Shown here one piece after another: positions 24,636 through 34,386 of a stretch of DNA of 64,000 nucleotides (position 1 is the stretch's first letter; every line of letters starts with the position of its first letter). The DNA is from Brachionus plicatilis. Its lineage: Eukaryota > Rotifera > Eurotatoria > Ploima > Brachionidae. The position numbers and the translations under genes were made by a program. The notes beneath the pieces were generated by a model that did no database searches, was not told the DNA's origin, and saw only the letters and a list, made by a program, of their open reading frames with translations. The stretch covers positions 739,801 through 803,800 of the forward strand of contig QEOQ01000092.1 in assembly GCA_010279815.1 (NCBI GenBank), in the 5' to 3' direction.

Positions 24636-25612
24636 ATGCATGACCAAAAGGCCAGAGAAAATCTTCTCAGTCGAGAAACTGCTGAAAAAGCTGCAACAGA
24701 GTCGCTAGGACACTTGCAAATTCCGATGCAAAGAATGGCGGCCCGCAATTCAACCGTATCTCGGCTATCCATTCAAAACTTCATCGAAACATTTCCTCAT
24801 GACGAGAACGAGTTCACAAACAAGGAAATTTTGAGCACCGTTCACGACATGATGTGGTCCAGCATAGGTATAAATTCCAAGATGCATTTTTTGGAAAAAG
24901 TTCGCCTTGTGATCCAATCAAGCAAGTATCATGCCTTTATGATTGCCTTTGTGGTAATGGACTGTATTTGTGTGATAATGCAAATAGTTTTGGACATCTT
25001 GTTCAAAGAAGAAAGTGGAAAAAATTTTAATAAAGCTGAAAAAATAGTGGAAATCTTAAGCCTTTGCATTTTGTCTTCATTTTTGTTGTCTATTTTTTTA
25101 CATCTAGTTCTCATTCCTAAGTTGTTCTTCAAAAGTAAACTGGAAATTTTCGACTCAATTATTGTTTTGATCAGCTTTGGTCTCGAGGTTGTTTCTGTCA
25201 CAGTAAGAGAAAGTGTGAAAGAAATTGAGGCTGCAGTGATCACTTTTAGGCAAGTGAGATAAAATTTACCATCTATTTAAATTAATATAGTTTATTTTTA
25301 GATTTTGGAGAATAATTAGAATTGTGAATGGTAAAAAAAGATTTATTTAAAAATAATAATTAATTAAAATATTTTTTAGCGATTGTAATTACGGTTGAAA
25401 AACGAGTTTTTCAAAAATTAGATAGTTTGAAGAAAGACATGAAATGTTTGTTGGACGAGAATAAGCAGATGGAAGAAGAGATAGAGGAGAAAAAACGAGA
25501 ACTTGGTAGCTTGAGGATCGCACTGGAGCAAAAGAATACTGAATGCGACGAGATCAAGTCTATTTTGGCCAAAATTCATAATAGGAATAAAATTCAAAAA
25601 TCACTAGATTAA
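24636..25612 (+). CDS. Hv1-D: Hv1 paralogue with altered S1/S2 acidic residues and a GC-AG intron
   Basis: Exons 24636-25249, 25302-25330 and 25380-25612 give 291 residues. I start at the ATG at 24636; the frame is open for seven more codons upstream, without another ATG. The N-terminus of about 97 residues is the longest after F. S1 FVVMDCICVIMQ keeps Asp109 (D112) but has Gln116 for E119. S2 SSFLLSIFLHLVLIP has Ser152 where human E153 lies and His156 for K157; Phe149 is kept. S3 IFDSIIVLISFGLE keeps Asp173. S4 TFRFWRIIRIVNA has three Arg and the Asn. Exon 3 is a strong coiled coil (EEEIEEKKRELG). The first intron must use AG|GCAAGT to keep frame. Likely expressed; S2 lacks the charge that normally pairs with S4. 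Confidence 0.88.
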
Positions 25613-25868
25613 GTTGCGTCACATGAAAAAAACAAGATGCTTGCAGAAAACTCCGATTAGAAAGCTGAAAAATACAATTTTAAATAAAGAAAATAGGCAA
25701 TTTAAAAAGCATAAAAAGTTGAGTGTTTAATCTTTGTGCTTAGATTGTTTTTAAAGTCCAAAATTAAATTGAAAAGGTGCTTTAAAAAATTTGAGTAATA
25801 AAGTAATTTTTTTCTTGTTTAAATTTTGAGTGATTCCTCAAATAAAAGTTGATTGAATTTTTCTAAGC

Positions 25869-26557
25869 ATGTCCAAAAAAAATTTATTATTAAGAATTTT
25901 TGGCCCAGTCTTCCATATCGATGACCAAAATGTTTCAATAAAGGAAAAAATTCGAAAAGTTCTCCTGTCTAATTATTTGCATGTGGCAATTGTGGTTCTG
26001 GTCATTTTGGATAGTTTATGTGTTACCATTGAGTTAATTATTGAGGCAGAAAACAAGAACAACAGCCATGCACTTCATGTCGCTGAAGAGGTTTTTAAAT
26101 ATCTTGGATTTGGGATTTTGTGCATTTTCATGGTCGAAATAGCTTTAAAGATAATTTTTGTTTTCAATGAATTTCGGCATTCAAAGCTGGAAATTTTAGA
26201 CGCCATTGTTGTAGTTATTAGTTTCATTGCTGAAATAGTGGTTCTAAAGCATGATGATGCCATTTCAGCAATAGGTAATTTTTTGCCAAATTTTAATTTA
26301 TTTAATTCTTTTATTTATTTTAGTCGGCTTAATCGCTATTTTACGGCTATGGAGGGTTATCAGAATTGTCAATGGTAAATTTTATATTTTGAAAAATATT
26401 TTGAATAATAAAAATTCTTTATCCAGGCTTTGTTTTGGTTGTTGAAGATCAATGTGAATCAAAAATTTCAAAACTTAATCAGAATATAGAGATTTTAAAC
26501 AATCGCATAGCGGTTTTAGAAGAAGAATTGAAAAATAAAGGAAAAATTTCCTCCTAA
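25869..26557 (+). CDS. Hv1-E: voltage-gated proton channel, compact, canonical charges
   Basis: Exons 25869-26274, 26324-26374 and 26427-26557 join in phase 1 at both junctions to give 195 residues, shorter than human HVCN1 (273). It begins about 257 bp after Hv1-D ends. The N-terminus is only about 35 residues. S1 VILDSLCVTIEL has Asp48 and Glu55. S2 FMVEIALKIIF has Phe87, Glu90 and Lys94. S3 ILDAIVVVISF has Asp111. S4 ILRLWRVIRIVNG has Arg143, 146 and 149 and Asn152. A short heptad tail follows (LNNRIAVLEEELKNK). Exon 1 from 25921 is almost identical to Hv1-F. The start Met aligns with an internal Met (62) of F, so an upstream exon may be missing. Confidence 0.92.
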
Positions 26558-26876
26558 ATTATCTTAAACAATCATATATCAAGCCAAAAACTATTTACAT
26601 TTTAAGAACCAATTTAGAAATTTTTATACTTCGAAGTATGATAATTTTGTTTAGACAATTAAAATTGACCAAATCTTAGCAAAAAATATCAGTTATGAAA
26701 AAATGGGTTCAAAAAAAGTTTTAAATAAAATTTCTAAAAAACAACTTTTATTTATTTATAAAATTGCTTTTCTCTCTTATAACATTTTAACTTCATTATT
26801 TCTTTTTTGTTTTTTCTTTAAGATGTTAGTTATCCAGGCTTTTAAACATATCCTAAATTATTCGTCAAACTTACTA

Positions 26877-27256
26877 CAGTGCCAGAAATTAACTTGTCAT
26901 ATCATATCATATGATTTTTTTTTTCTAAAGATTTATTTATTTAAATTTAATAAAAAATTTAAAATGGCTTCGAGCTCACTAATTGAGTGTTACCTCTTTC
27001 AGCTCGCTCCTTCAGCCTAAATAAAATAAAATAAATAACAATTAAATAAAATTATTGTTTTACAATAAACGAAAAAAAAAAAAAAAACAGGATATCATTA
27101 CATATTTTTACATATAGAAATTCAAATTTTAATTCATCTGATATTATCTGATATCAAATGATAATTGCTAATATCAGCTGATATGAGGAAAGTTTAAAAA
27201 AAATGATATTAAATGATATCAGATAATATGATGTGACAAGTTAATGTCCGACACTG
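26877..27256. mobile_element. 380-bp MITE with TIRs and TA duplication
   Basis: Ends CAGTGCCAGAAATTAACTTG and, inverted, CAGTGTCGGACATTAACTTG, flanked by TA at 26875-26876 and 27257-27258. Subterminal ATATCA/TGATAT repeats are frequent (ATCATATCATATGAT on the left, GATATCAGATAATATGATG on the right). IS630/Tc1/mariner type by ends and target site. Confidence 0.88.
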
Positions 27257-27389
27257 TAATTTTAATTGATTTTTTTCTTGTAATGTTTTTTCGATCTAGA
27301 ATCCTCAAAACAATCTTCTAATGTGCATCAATTTGACCTCTAGGATAAAACAAGAGGTATCTCTTGTTAACTACTAAATAAAAATGTTT

Positions 27390-27670
27390 GTATCTACGTC
27401 AATAGTTGTGTCAAAGCGTTTGCAGTATCCAATGAGTCATTTCTCGGCACCGACTGTGAACAAATTTGGGTGACCATCAGTTTGAACGAAGATAAACCTT
27501 TTCTAGTTGGTTGCATCTATAGACCACCACCGCAGAGCAAGACCAATGATCCGAGTTGTATCGATATTGGTATTGTACGTTCACTTGAAACAGCTAAACG
27601 TCTACTTAATAGCAAGGATATCTCGAGTGTCATTTTGATGGGCGATTTCAACCTGCCGGACATCGAATGA
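27390..27670 (+). mobile_element. LINE endonuclease fragment
   Basis: The frame encodes part of an apurinic-like (EEP) endonuclease of a non-LTR retrotransposon: CIYVNSCVKAF, EQIWVTISLN, VGCIYRPPPQS and MGDFNLPDIE, ending in a stop where the family continues. 5' and 3' truncated relic. Confidence 0.85.
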
Positions 27671-28742
27671 TTCACCGGGTTAGGGTTATATTTAATTTTA
27701 GTTTTTTTTTCTAATTTAAAATAAAAAGATAAAGTAAAAAACAACTAATTCCAACAATTAACTAAAATAATTATTTTTCAAATAATCATAAATTTATAAA
27801 ATTAATAAAGCAAATTATAAATTTCTTAATTAAATTCTTTACTTCTTTTTCCGATTAATAATTTGTTTATACAAATTACAGGTTCATAATTTGACTATCA
27901 TAAGTTCATTGAATGATCTTGGTAAAATTGTCCAAAATATTCTAAATAATGTATCTAAAAATTTTTTTGAGAAATTTTTGCAGTCAATGCTTGAAAAATA
28001 TGGGGAGCACTATTCACCCGTTTACTGTCTCTTGAAATGCTTTTGAAAAAAGTTTATCTTAGATCGTTTTTTACATATATTTTGTTTTGCATTTTTTTAA
28101 AGATTAATTGGTTTCAACAATAGAAAACGCTCAGATAAAAATGGTCCAAAAAACGCTCAGGTTTTTATGTAAACTAATTTTTTGGACGTTGATTTACAGC
28201 GATTTTAAGATAATAAACATGATTAAATTATTATTTAAGTTTGAAATTAAAAGAGCAAAGTTTTTTTAAGTCTTTTTCAACAGAATTTTTAAGAAAAAAA
28301 TGTGTTCAAAAACTACTAGATCCAACAGTGTTTAACAATTTTTTTTAGATTTATTTTTTTTACATAAATTGACATCTTATTAATAGCTGTATTTAAAATC
28401 ATGCTTTTGTTTTTCAAATTTTTTAAATTTATTGAATTTGATGCATAGAAAAATTTAAAAAATCTAGCAATTTTTTTATAAAATTTTCACAACATTTTCT
28501 TTGACTTTTAAATTTTCAAAAATTTATTTAGATTTCCGGAATTTAAAACCGTTTTGTTTAATATTTATTTTTTCTATTTGCTTGAGACAAATATTAATGT
28601 ATTACTGTTTTGCTACTAGAAATTTAAAACAATTTAAACTTCTTTGTTTTTTTTTAATTTACCAGTGATCTCTCATCAATACTTTAAAATCAAAGTTAAA
28701 AATGTTTCATTTTAGAAATATTTTTATTAAATAAAAAATTCA

Positions 28743-29684
28743 ATGAAAGAAAATACTGTTATAAAAATTTACTTTTATTTTTCTGTTATCGTTGTTCCAA
28801 TAGGTACAATACTCAACATACTGTCTTTAATTATATTTCTAAGAAAAAGGTTCAATAGAACAAATTATGGGTTTTTATCAGCAATACTGGCCTTCTTCAA
28901 TACTTTTGCCCTCATATGGTCCTATTCTATTTACAAATATCTAAAGCTTACTGTGAACAATTTCAATTCTGGATCGAGCATATCATGTCATTTATTTCAT
29001 TATTTTGGCCGTCTGGTTCAACAAATACCAATTTTTGTACAAGTTTTTTTGACAATTAATTTATTTTTGGAAATTAAATATCCAGTAAGATCGGTGGTGT
29101 TAGCAATTAAAAAGAAAAAAAATACAATTTTATTTCTTGCCGGGATGTCATTTTTAATCGCGATTTTAAATATACCATTGACTCTAGAATACCTAAAAAT
29201 TGACAATTTAAACTCTACTTCAAATGGAAGTTTGCCCGTCATAAAACGAAATTGTGTCCGAAGTAAAACTGTCAAAATTGTATCTGATACAATTACAGCT
29301 TTGCTAAGATCAATAATTCCTTTAGTTTTATTTCTTATCTTCAATTTTTTGATGCTAAAAACTCTGATAGATTCAAAGAGAAAAATAGCTAGAAATATCA
29401 AAATAAAGCGTGAAATTCAGTTTGGTCTGAGTTTATTTTTGACAAATACAGTCTTTTTGGTGTTGAATTTGCCATTGGCAATTATATATTTGGTAGAAAA
29501 TTTTGCCAATCTGTCTGCAATACAATATGAAGAAATTGTTTTTGCACACTTTATAGCTGATGCAATCGCTTATTTCAACTTTGGTGTATATTTTTTCCTG
29601 AATGCAATTTTCAACTATTCATTTCGAAAAGAATTTGTTGTTTTATCCAAAACTAATCTGAATCTGGTGAAAAAAATTTTTTGA
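28743..29684 (+). CDS. Rhodopsin-class GPCR, intronless, orphan
   Basis: A 313-residue single-exon receptor with seven hydrophobic segments. TM1 carries Asn25 of the GxxxN pattern. TM2 has Asn53 at the usual Asp position. Cys82 (top of TM3) and Cys171 (loop 2) can form the conserved disulfide. The DRY triplet at the end of TM3 is Asn106-Leu-Phe, with the following Pro114 kept. Loop 3 is Lys/Arg-rich (SKRKIARNIKIKRE). TM6 has NLP (242-244) in place of CWxP. TM7 has NFGVY (279-283), the NPxxY variant common in invertebrate peptide receptors, followed by SFRKEF of helix 8. Resembles peptide (FMRFamide-like) or chemoreceptor-type expansions; the ligand cannot be read from sequence. Confidence 0.85.
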   Translation: MKENTVIKIYFYFSVIVVPIGTILNILSLIIFLRKRFNRTNYGFLSAILAFFNTFALIWSYSIYKYLKLTVNNFNSGSSISCHLFHYFGRLVQQIPIFVQVFLTINLFLEIKYPVRSVVLAIKKKKNTILFLAGMSFLIAILNIPLTLEYLKIDNLNSTSNGSLPVIKRNCVRSKTVKIVSDTITALLRSIIPLVLFLIFNFLMLKTLIDSKRKIARNIKIKREIQFGLSLFLTNTVFLVLNLPLAIIYLVENFANLSAIQYEEIVFAHFIADAIAYFNFGVYFFLNAIFNYSFRKEFVVLSKTNLNLVKKIF

Positions 29685-31487
29685 ATTTCGATATCCTTTA
29701 TCAGATGAATTAATCAAGTTGTGCCCAATCGCTTGACATAGCGTGGTGAAATTTATATTGAACAAAAATATTTTCTTTAATAATATTTTTCTCAATTTGT
29801 AATAAATTTCAAAAGCCACTTGAAATTTTATTTTTTCTAAATAAATTTTTATTTTGTTTAAAAATTATTTTTGAATAAATTTAATTTTTTAAATAATTTT
29901 TTTGATTTATTTTGAAATTATCTGTTTCATAGGTGTATGCTGGACAGATGAATTTAAATAGATTACAATTCTTACATTTATTCTTTGATTGTCAAAACAA
30001 AATACAATTGATGTATTTTAAAGTCCTTTAATAAAAATTTTCATAAGATTTTAAAAAGCATCAAAAAATTGCGATGTTTAAAATTTATTTTTTAACAAAT
30101 AAAACAATTTTAAGTCCGGGCTTGACTTGAGACTTATAATTCTTAAACAGCTTTTTTTTCAAAAATTATTTTTTTGAAAAGCTTTAAGAATTAAATTTTT
30201 GTTAAAATGATTTAAAAAAATATTTGACAAATTTTTTGATCAACTTGAATCAATAGAACTTTTTTGACTTCGCAAATTAGTTGATATTTTTATAATAATA
30301 TAATAATATAAATTCCTTATATAAGCTAAGCATCTGTTACATTATAATCATTTATGGTGATTCAGTAGGAAATTCTAAATCTTTTTTAACTGTTTTAAAC
30401 ATATTTAAATTGCATGAGAAATGAAAAAAAGGGTAAGGGTTAAGTTTTTAGATAATTTTGAACTTCCCAAGGGTCACGGCTCTTAAATTATAATTTAAAT
30501 AAAAAAAAATTTAAAATATAAAATTTTTTAATTTTCTAATTTTTAATAACAATACTACTAAATATAATTTTCACATTGTTAGTCTTTTTTGCTTTTTCAA
30601 AATTGTATAAAAATTTTATTAAAAGAGGAAAATTTATTTTTATCAATTATTAAAAAATTTATATAAGTGCTATTGATGAACTTTAAAGGACTTATTGTGG
30701 GACGTATTATGGTAATATTAATCAACAACAACTCATGACCACTTGATGCTTTGGGAAAGAAAGAAGATCAAACTGGAATCAGGTTGAAATTAGAGAATCG
30801 AAAGGTACCAGTTGTTTATCTACTTATCATTTCTAAGAGGAATCAAATATAGAAGATCATCAAAAGAGTTTGGATGTAAATTTTGAGACAAAATTGTCCA
30901 ATTTCTGCTGAAATGGCGTCCTTAATTTAGCTTGTTTTATTTTTTAAACTTGATTAAGAGTGTGATTCAAAGAATTGCTCATTCAATTTTTCAAAATAAT
31001 TATTTATTTAAAAAAATGAAAAATACTAGTTTGGAAAAAGCGCTCTAATTAAATTAGATATCAAGCAAATATAATTGATCATCTTAAGTGGCTATTAAAG
31101 AATAATAATTTCTTTTGATGACTGTCAACCCCAAAAGCTCACTGTATGTATTCACAATTTATTTTCTTAATTAAATTTTTAAAAAAATGACAAGTGCTTG
31201 ATGTTTGATTTTTTGATCTGCTAGCACTTTCGATTTCTGCATTTACCAGAATAACAAAAAAATGGGATCCTAATGGATTTGGCAACTAAAATTTAAGAAA
31301 AAAATTTCTTTGCAAAGAAAATTCATTTGAATCCCATCTATTTTAGTTTTTATACCGTCCAAAATTAATTTTTGTTTAAAAAAAAAATTGTGCATTTATT
31401 TTATTTTAAAAAATAAAAAAAATAGATAAGTCTGTCATATGAATTATATTTACCTTTCAGCGTCTTAAAATTGTCAAAAATATTTAA
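29685..31487. other. Intergenic stretch before Hv1-F
   Basis: No gene recognised. A short AAGTC-rich repeat lies near 30114-30140. The last few hundred bases should contain the Hv1-F promoter. Confidence 0.5.
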
Positions 31488-32366
31488 ATGAGCAGGGGAT
31501 CGTCAATCGAAAATCGTAGTAGATTTACCGACAGTCTGGTAAACGTTTTCGATTCACGCAAAAAATCAGATTTGGATTCAGTAACAACAGATTCTTTCAA
31601 CATGCAATCTTTAAATGACACAATCGAAGAAGAAAATCTTCAGAAGAATAAAGATAATATCATTCTGAATATGTCGAAGGAAGAATTTTTGGAAAGTATT
31701 TTTGGACCATCATTGCATCTCAATGACCAAAATGTTTCAATAAAGGAAAAAATTCGAAAAGTTCTCCTGTCCAATTATTTGCATGTGGCAATTGTGGTTC
31801 TGGTCATTTTGGATAGTTTATGTGTTACCATTGAGTTAATTATTGAGGCAGAAAACAAGAACAACAGCCATGCACTTCATGTCGCTGAAGAGGTTTTTAA
31901 ATATCTTGGATTTGGGATTTTGTGCATTTTCATGGTCGAAATAGCTTTAAAGATAATTTTTGTTTTCAATGAATTTCGGCATTCAAAGCTGGAAATTTTA
32001 GACGCCATTGTTGTAGTTATTAGTTTCATTGCTGAAATAGTGGTTCTAAAGCATGATGATGCCATTTCAGCAATAGGTAATTTTTTGCCAAGTTTTAATC
32101 AATTTTATTCTTTTATTTATTTAAGTCGGCTTAATCGCCATTTTTCGTTTTTGGAGGATAATCAGAATTGTCAATGGTATCTCAAATTTATTTTTATTTT
32201 TTATATTAATTAATTTATATTTTGTTTAGGTTTTACAATGACTGTTGAGAGACGATATGAAGGAAAAATAGACAAGCTAAAACAAGGAATGAATGCTTTG
32301 ATAAAAGAGATTGAGAATTTAAAAGAGGAGCTGAGCAAAAAAGAAGATTTATTAAAAGATGTTTAA
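31488..32366 (+). CDS. Hv1-F: voltage-gated proton channel, canonical charges, long N-terminus
   Basis: Exons 31488-32076, 32126-32176 and 32230-32366 join in phase 1 twice to give 258 residues, the length most like HVCN1. A Ser/Asp/Asn-rich N-terminus of about 95 residues could hold phosphorylation sites. S1 has Asp109 and Glu116, S2 Glu151, S3 Asp172. S4 IFRFWRIIRIVNG has Arg204, 207, 210 and Asn213. The tail is a Leu/Lys/Glu heptad helix (IENLKEELSKKEDLLKD). S1 to S3 are identical in protein to Hv1-E. S4 and the coiled coil differ, so the shared block is not a whole-gene duplicate. Likely a functional channel. Confidence 0.93.
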
Positions 32367-32496
32367 ATTTTCAATGATTAATAGATTTTATTCAATAAAT
32401 TGTTTAAATTTTTAATTTAGATTTTAGTCTGTGATATTTTTTCTCCTGGTTTTCTTTTTCCTTTAGATGAAGTTAAAATAATGGCTAAGGTTTTCT

Positions 32497-32939
32497 TTAA
32501 ATTACTTTTTGTTCAATGTCAGTCAAAATTTTGTCAACCAAAGTCTTGAAGTCTTGAGCTGAAAAATTTTTTTTACAAATACATACTAGGTTATTAATAA
32601 AGCTACTTAATGAATTAATTTTGGATTGGATTTGATTTCCAGACAAAAGATTGATTACATTCGGTATGCGGTTTTGATTCAAGTCCTTAAGAAGATCGTC
32701 AACATGAGCCAAACTTGGTTCCATGTCAAAACTTGCAGGGCTCTCCTTAAATAGTGATCAATTTGAAAAAATTTAAAATATTTTAAAAGCAACTTCATGA
32801 GCTTTGACAAATGACTCGATTTCTTTTTGAATTGCTTCATGATCAAAATAAATATTTAATAGTTGACTTGAAACTTTTACAAAAATTTTAAAATGATAAT
32901 TAATTTAAATAATTAAGTTATGTTCTAACTTGTGTTCAT
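32497..32939 (-). CDS. Small helical protein, unrecognised, 3 exons
   Basis: Exons (minus) 32930-32939 (10 nt), 32794-32873 and 32497-32745 join in phases 1 and 0 to give 112 residues; introns are 56 and 48 nt. The protein is mostly helical: FDHEAIQKEIESFVKAHEES, then HVDDLLKDLNQNRIPNVINL and KTLVDKILTDIEQK. No signal peptide, membrane segment or metal motif is visible. It ends about 130 bp from the converging Hv1-F gene. I do not recognise it; size and helix content recall subunits of small helical-bundle complexes, which is only a guess. The tiny first exon is the weakest part of the model. Confidence 0.6.
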
Positions 32940-33435
32940 TTTTGCTTCTTTGATTAACTAAAATAAATTTTTCGAATTTTCGGTTGCAAATGATAAAAAT
33001 TCATGTGATTAATTATTTTTTAAGTTTAAGTACTCTCTCATCATATTTAGAATTCATAGAAAAAATTTAGATTGAGCTAATATTTTATGAAGCGTCAAAA
33101 ATATTTTTTTCAGTATTAGTAAGACTCAAATGACAAGCTGCCGAAGCTAGACCAAAGGGTTATTAAAAGTTGTTTTAAGCATTTTTTTTGGAAGATATTA
33201 AGCATTAGCATTCAGACAAAATAAAACAAAATAATAGCAAAATCAAAAAAAAGGGTCTTGTGGAGAATGTGAACAGAAGTTCACCTAAAAATGTGATCAT
33301 GAGTATCTTGCCTAAAATGTGAACTTTATGTTCACCAAATTTCTGTCCACAAATTTTGTGACCAAAGTAGTTCACATAAAATAAAAAATGTTCACCAAAG
33401 AAGAATGTAACATTTAGGCCTATTTTCGCCCCCAT

Positions 33436-33884
33436 ACTTTCCGCTATGGTAGAGAAAAGTTTGGAGCTAATTTTATAGAGAATTTTCTCCGCTTTAAAAC
33501 TAGCTTATTGCGGTAAAAAACAAACCATGGTAACCGACCCATTTGAGGCTTCTAAGTTAATGAAAGCAAACTTTTGCCAAATCATGTAAAACTTGGCTCC
33601 AGATTATTCAAATGGTTAAGATTTTTTTTTATTTTGTAAAGAATTAAAATATCTATAAAAAAAACTTATGGTCGATCTACTTGATTCTGAAAACAATTGG
33701 TAAAAGTTGTTCCAAAGCTAAAAACATAAAAAATCAAGTTTATAATCCATGGATTGAGTAACTTTCCGGTATGGTAGAGAAAAGTTTGGAGCTAATTTTA
33801 TAGAGAATTTTCTCCGCTTTAAAACTAGCTTATTGCGGTAAAAAACAAACCATGGTAACCGGTCCATTTGAGGCTTCTAAGTTA
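33436..33884. repeat. Two direct copies of a 124-bp repeat
   Basis: Copies at 33436-33559 and 33761-33884 both begin ACTTTCCG and contain AAAACTAGCTTATTGCGGTA and CATGGTAACCG; only a few bases differ. The 200 bp between them is unrelated. No coding content. Confidence 0.9.
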
Positions 33885-34386
33885 CTGAGTTGGTTTTGCT
33901 GTCTGAAAAAAATATTATTAAATAATGTTGTTATATAAGACAAAGGAATTAAATCATTAATTAAGTACATTCAATTTGAAAAATTGTATACTCGAAGGGA
34001 ATAATATACTCTAAAAATTGTTTAGGACAATAATACATAATTATCACCGTTAATTATTATTTTAATTTTTAATTTGGAGCCAAATATTTTTCTAAATTCG
34101 AGATATTGTTTGCCACTAGAGAAAGAGGATTTTGATTTTGATTTAAGAACTGTGCAATCTCAATTTTTTTTTAATCTCACTATTTTGTTTATTCATTCAT
34201 TTCTTTTAAAAGAATTACAACCAAGACACTTTGGGACAAAATACTCAGTTAAGTTTTTTCAATCATCAATTCTATTATCGAGTTTGAAATGAGCTTTAAT
34301 TGCTTCTAGATTTAGACCTTTCAAAGTCAAAATAAATAAATAGCTTAAGATTGTGATTTTTTTCGTATTGTAGAATCTTTCATTTC

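Larger units (their letters stand above)
26558..28742. other. Repeat-rich intergenic stretch before the GPCR gene
   Basis: Holds a MITE (26877-27256) and a LINE endonuclease fragment (27390-27670), listed separately. The remainder is A+T-rich with no recognised gene. Confidence 0.5.

Noticed and set aside
26703..27020. 105-codon plus-strand frame with hydrophobic stretches
   Set aside because: Codons are A+T-driven and the frame runs into the MITE at 26877; no start or splice context.
34074..34292. 72-codon plus-strand frame
   Set aside because: A+T-driven hydrophobic sequence with no family, signal peptide logic or splice context.
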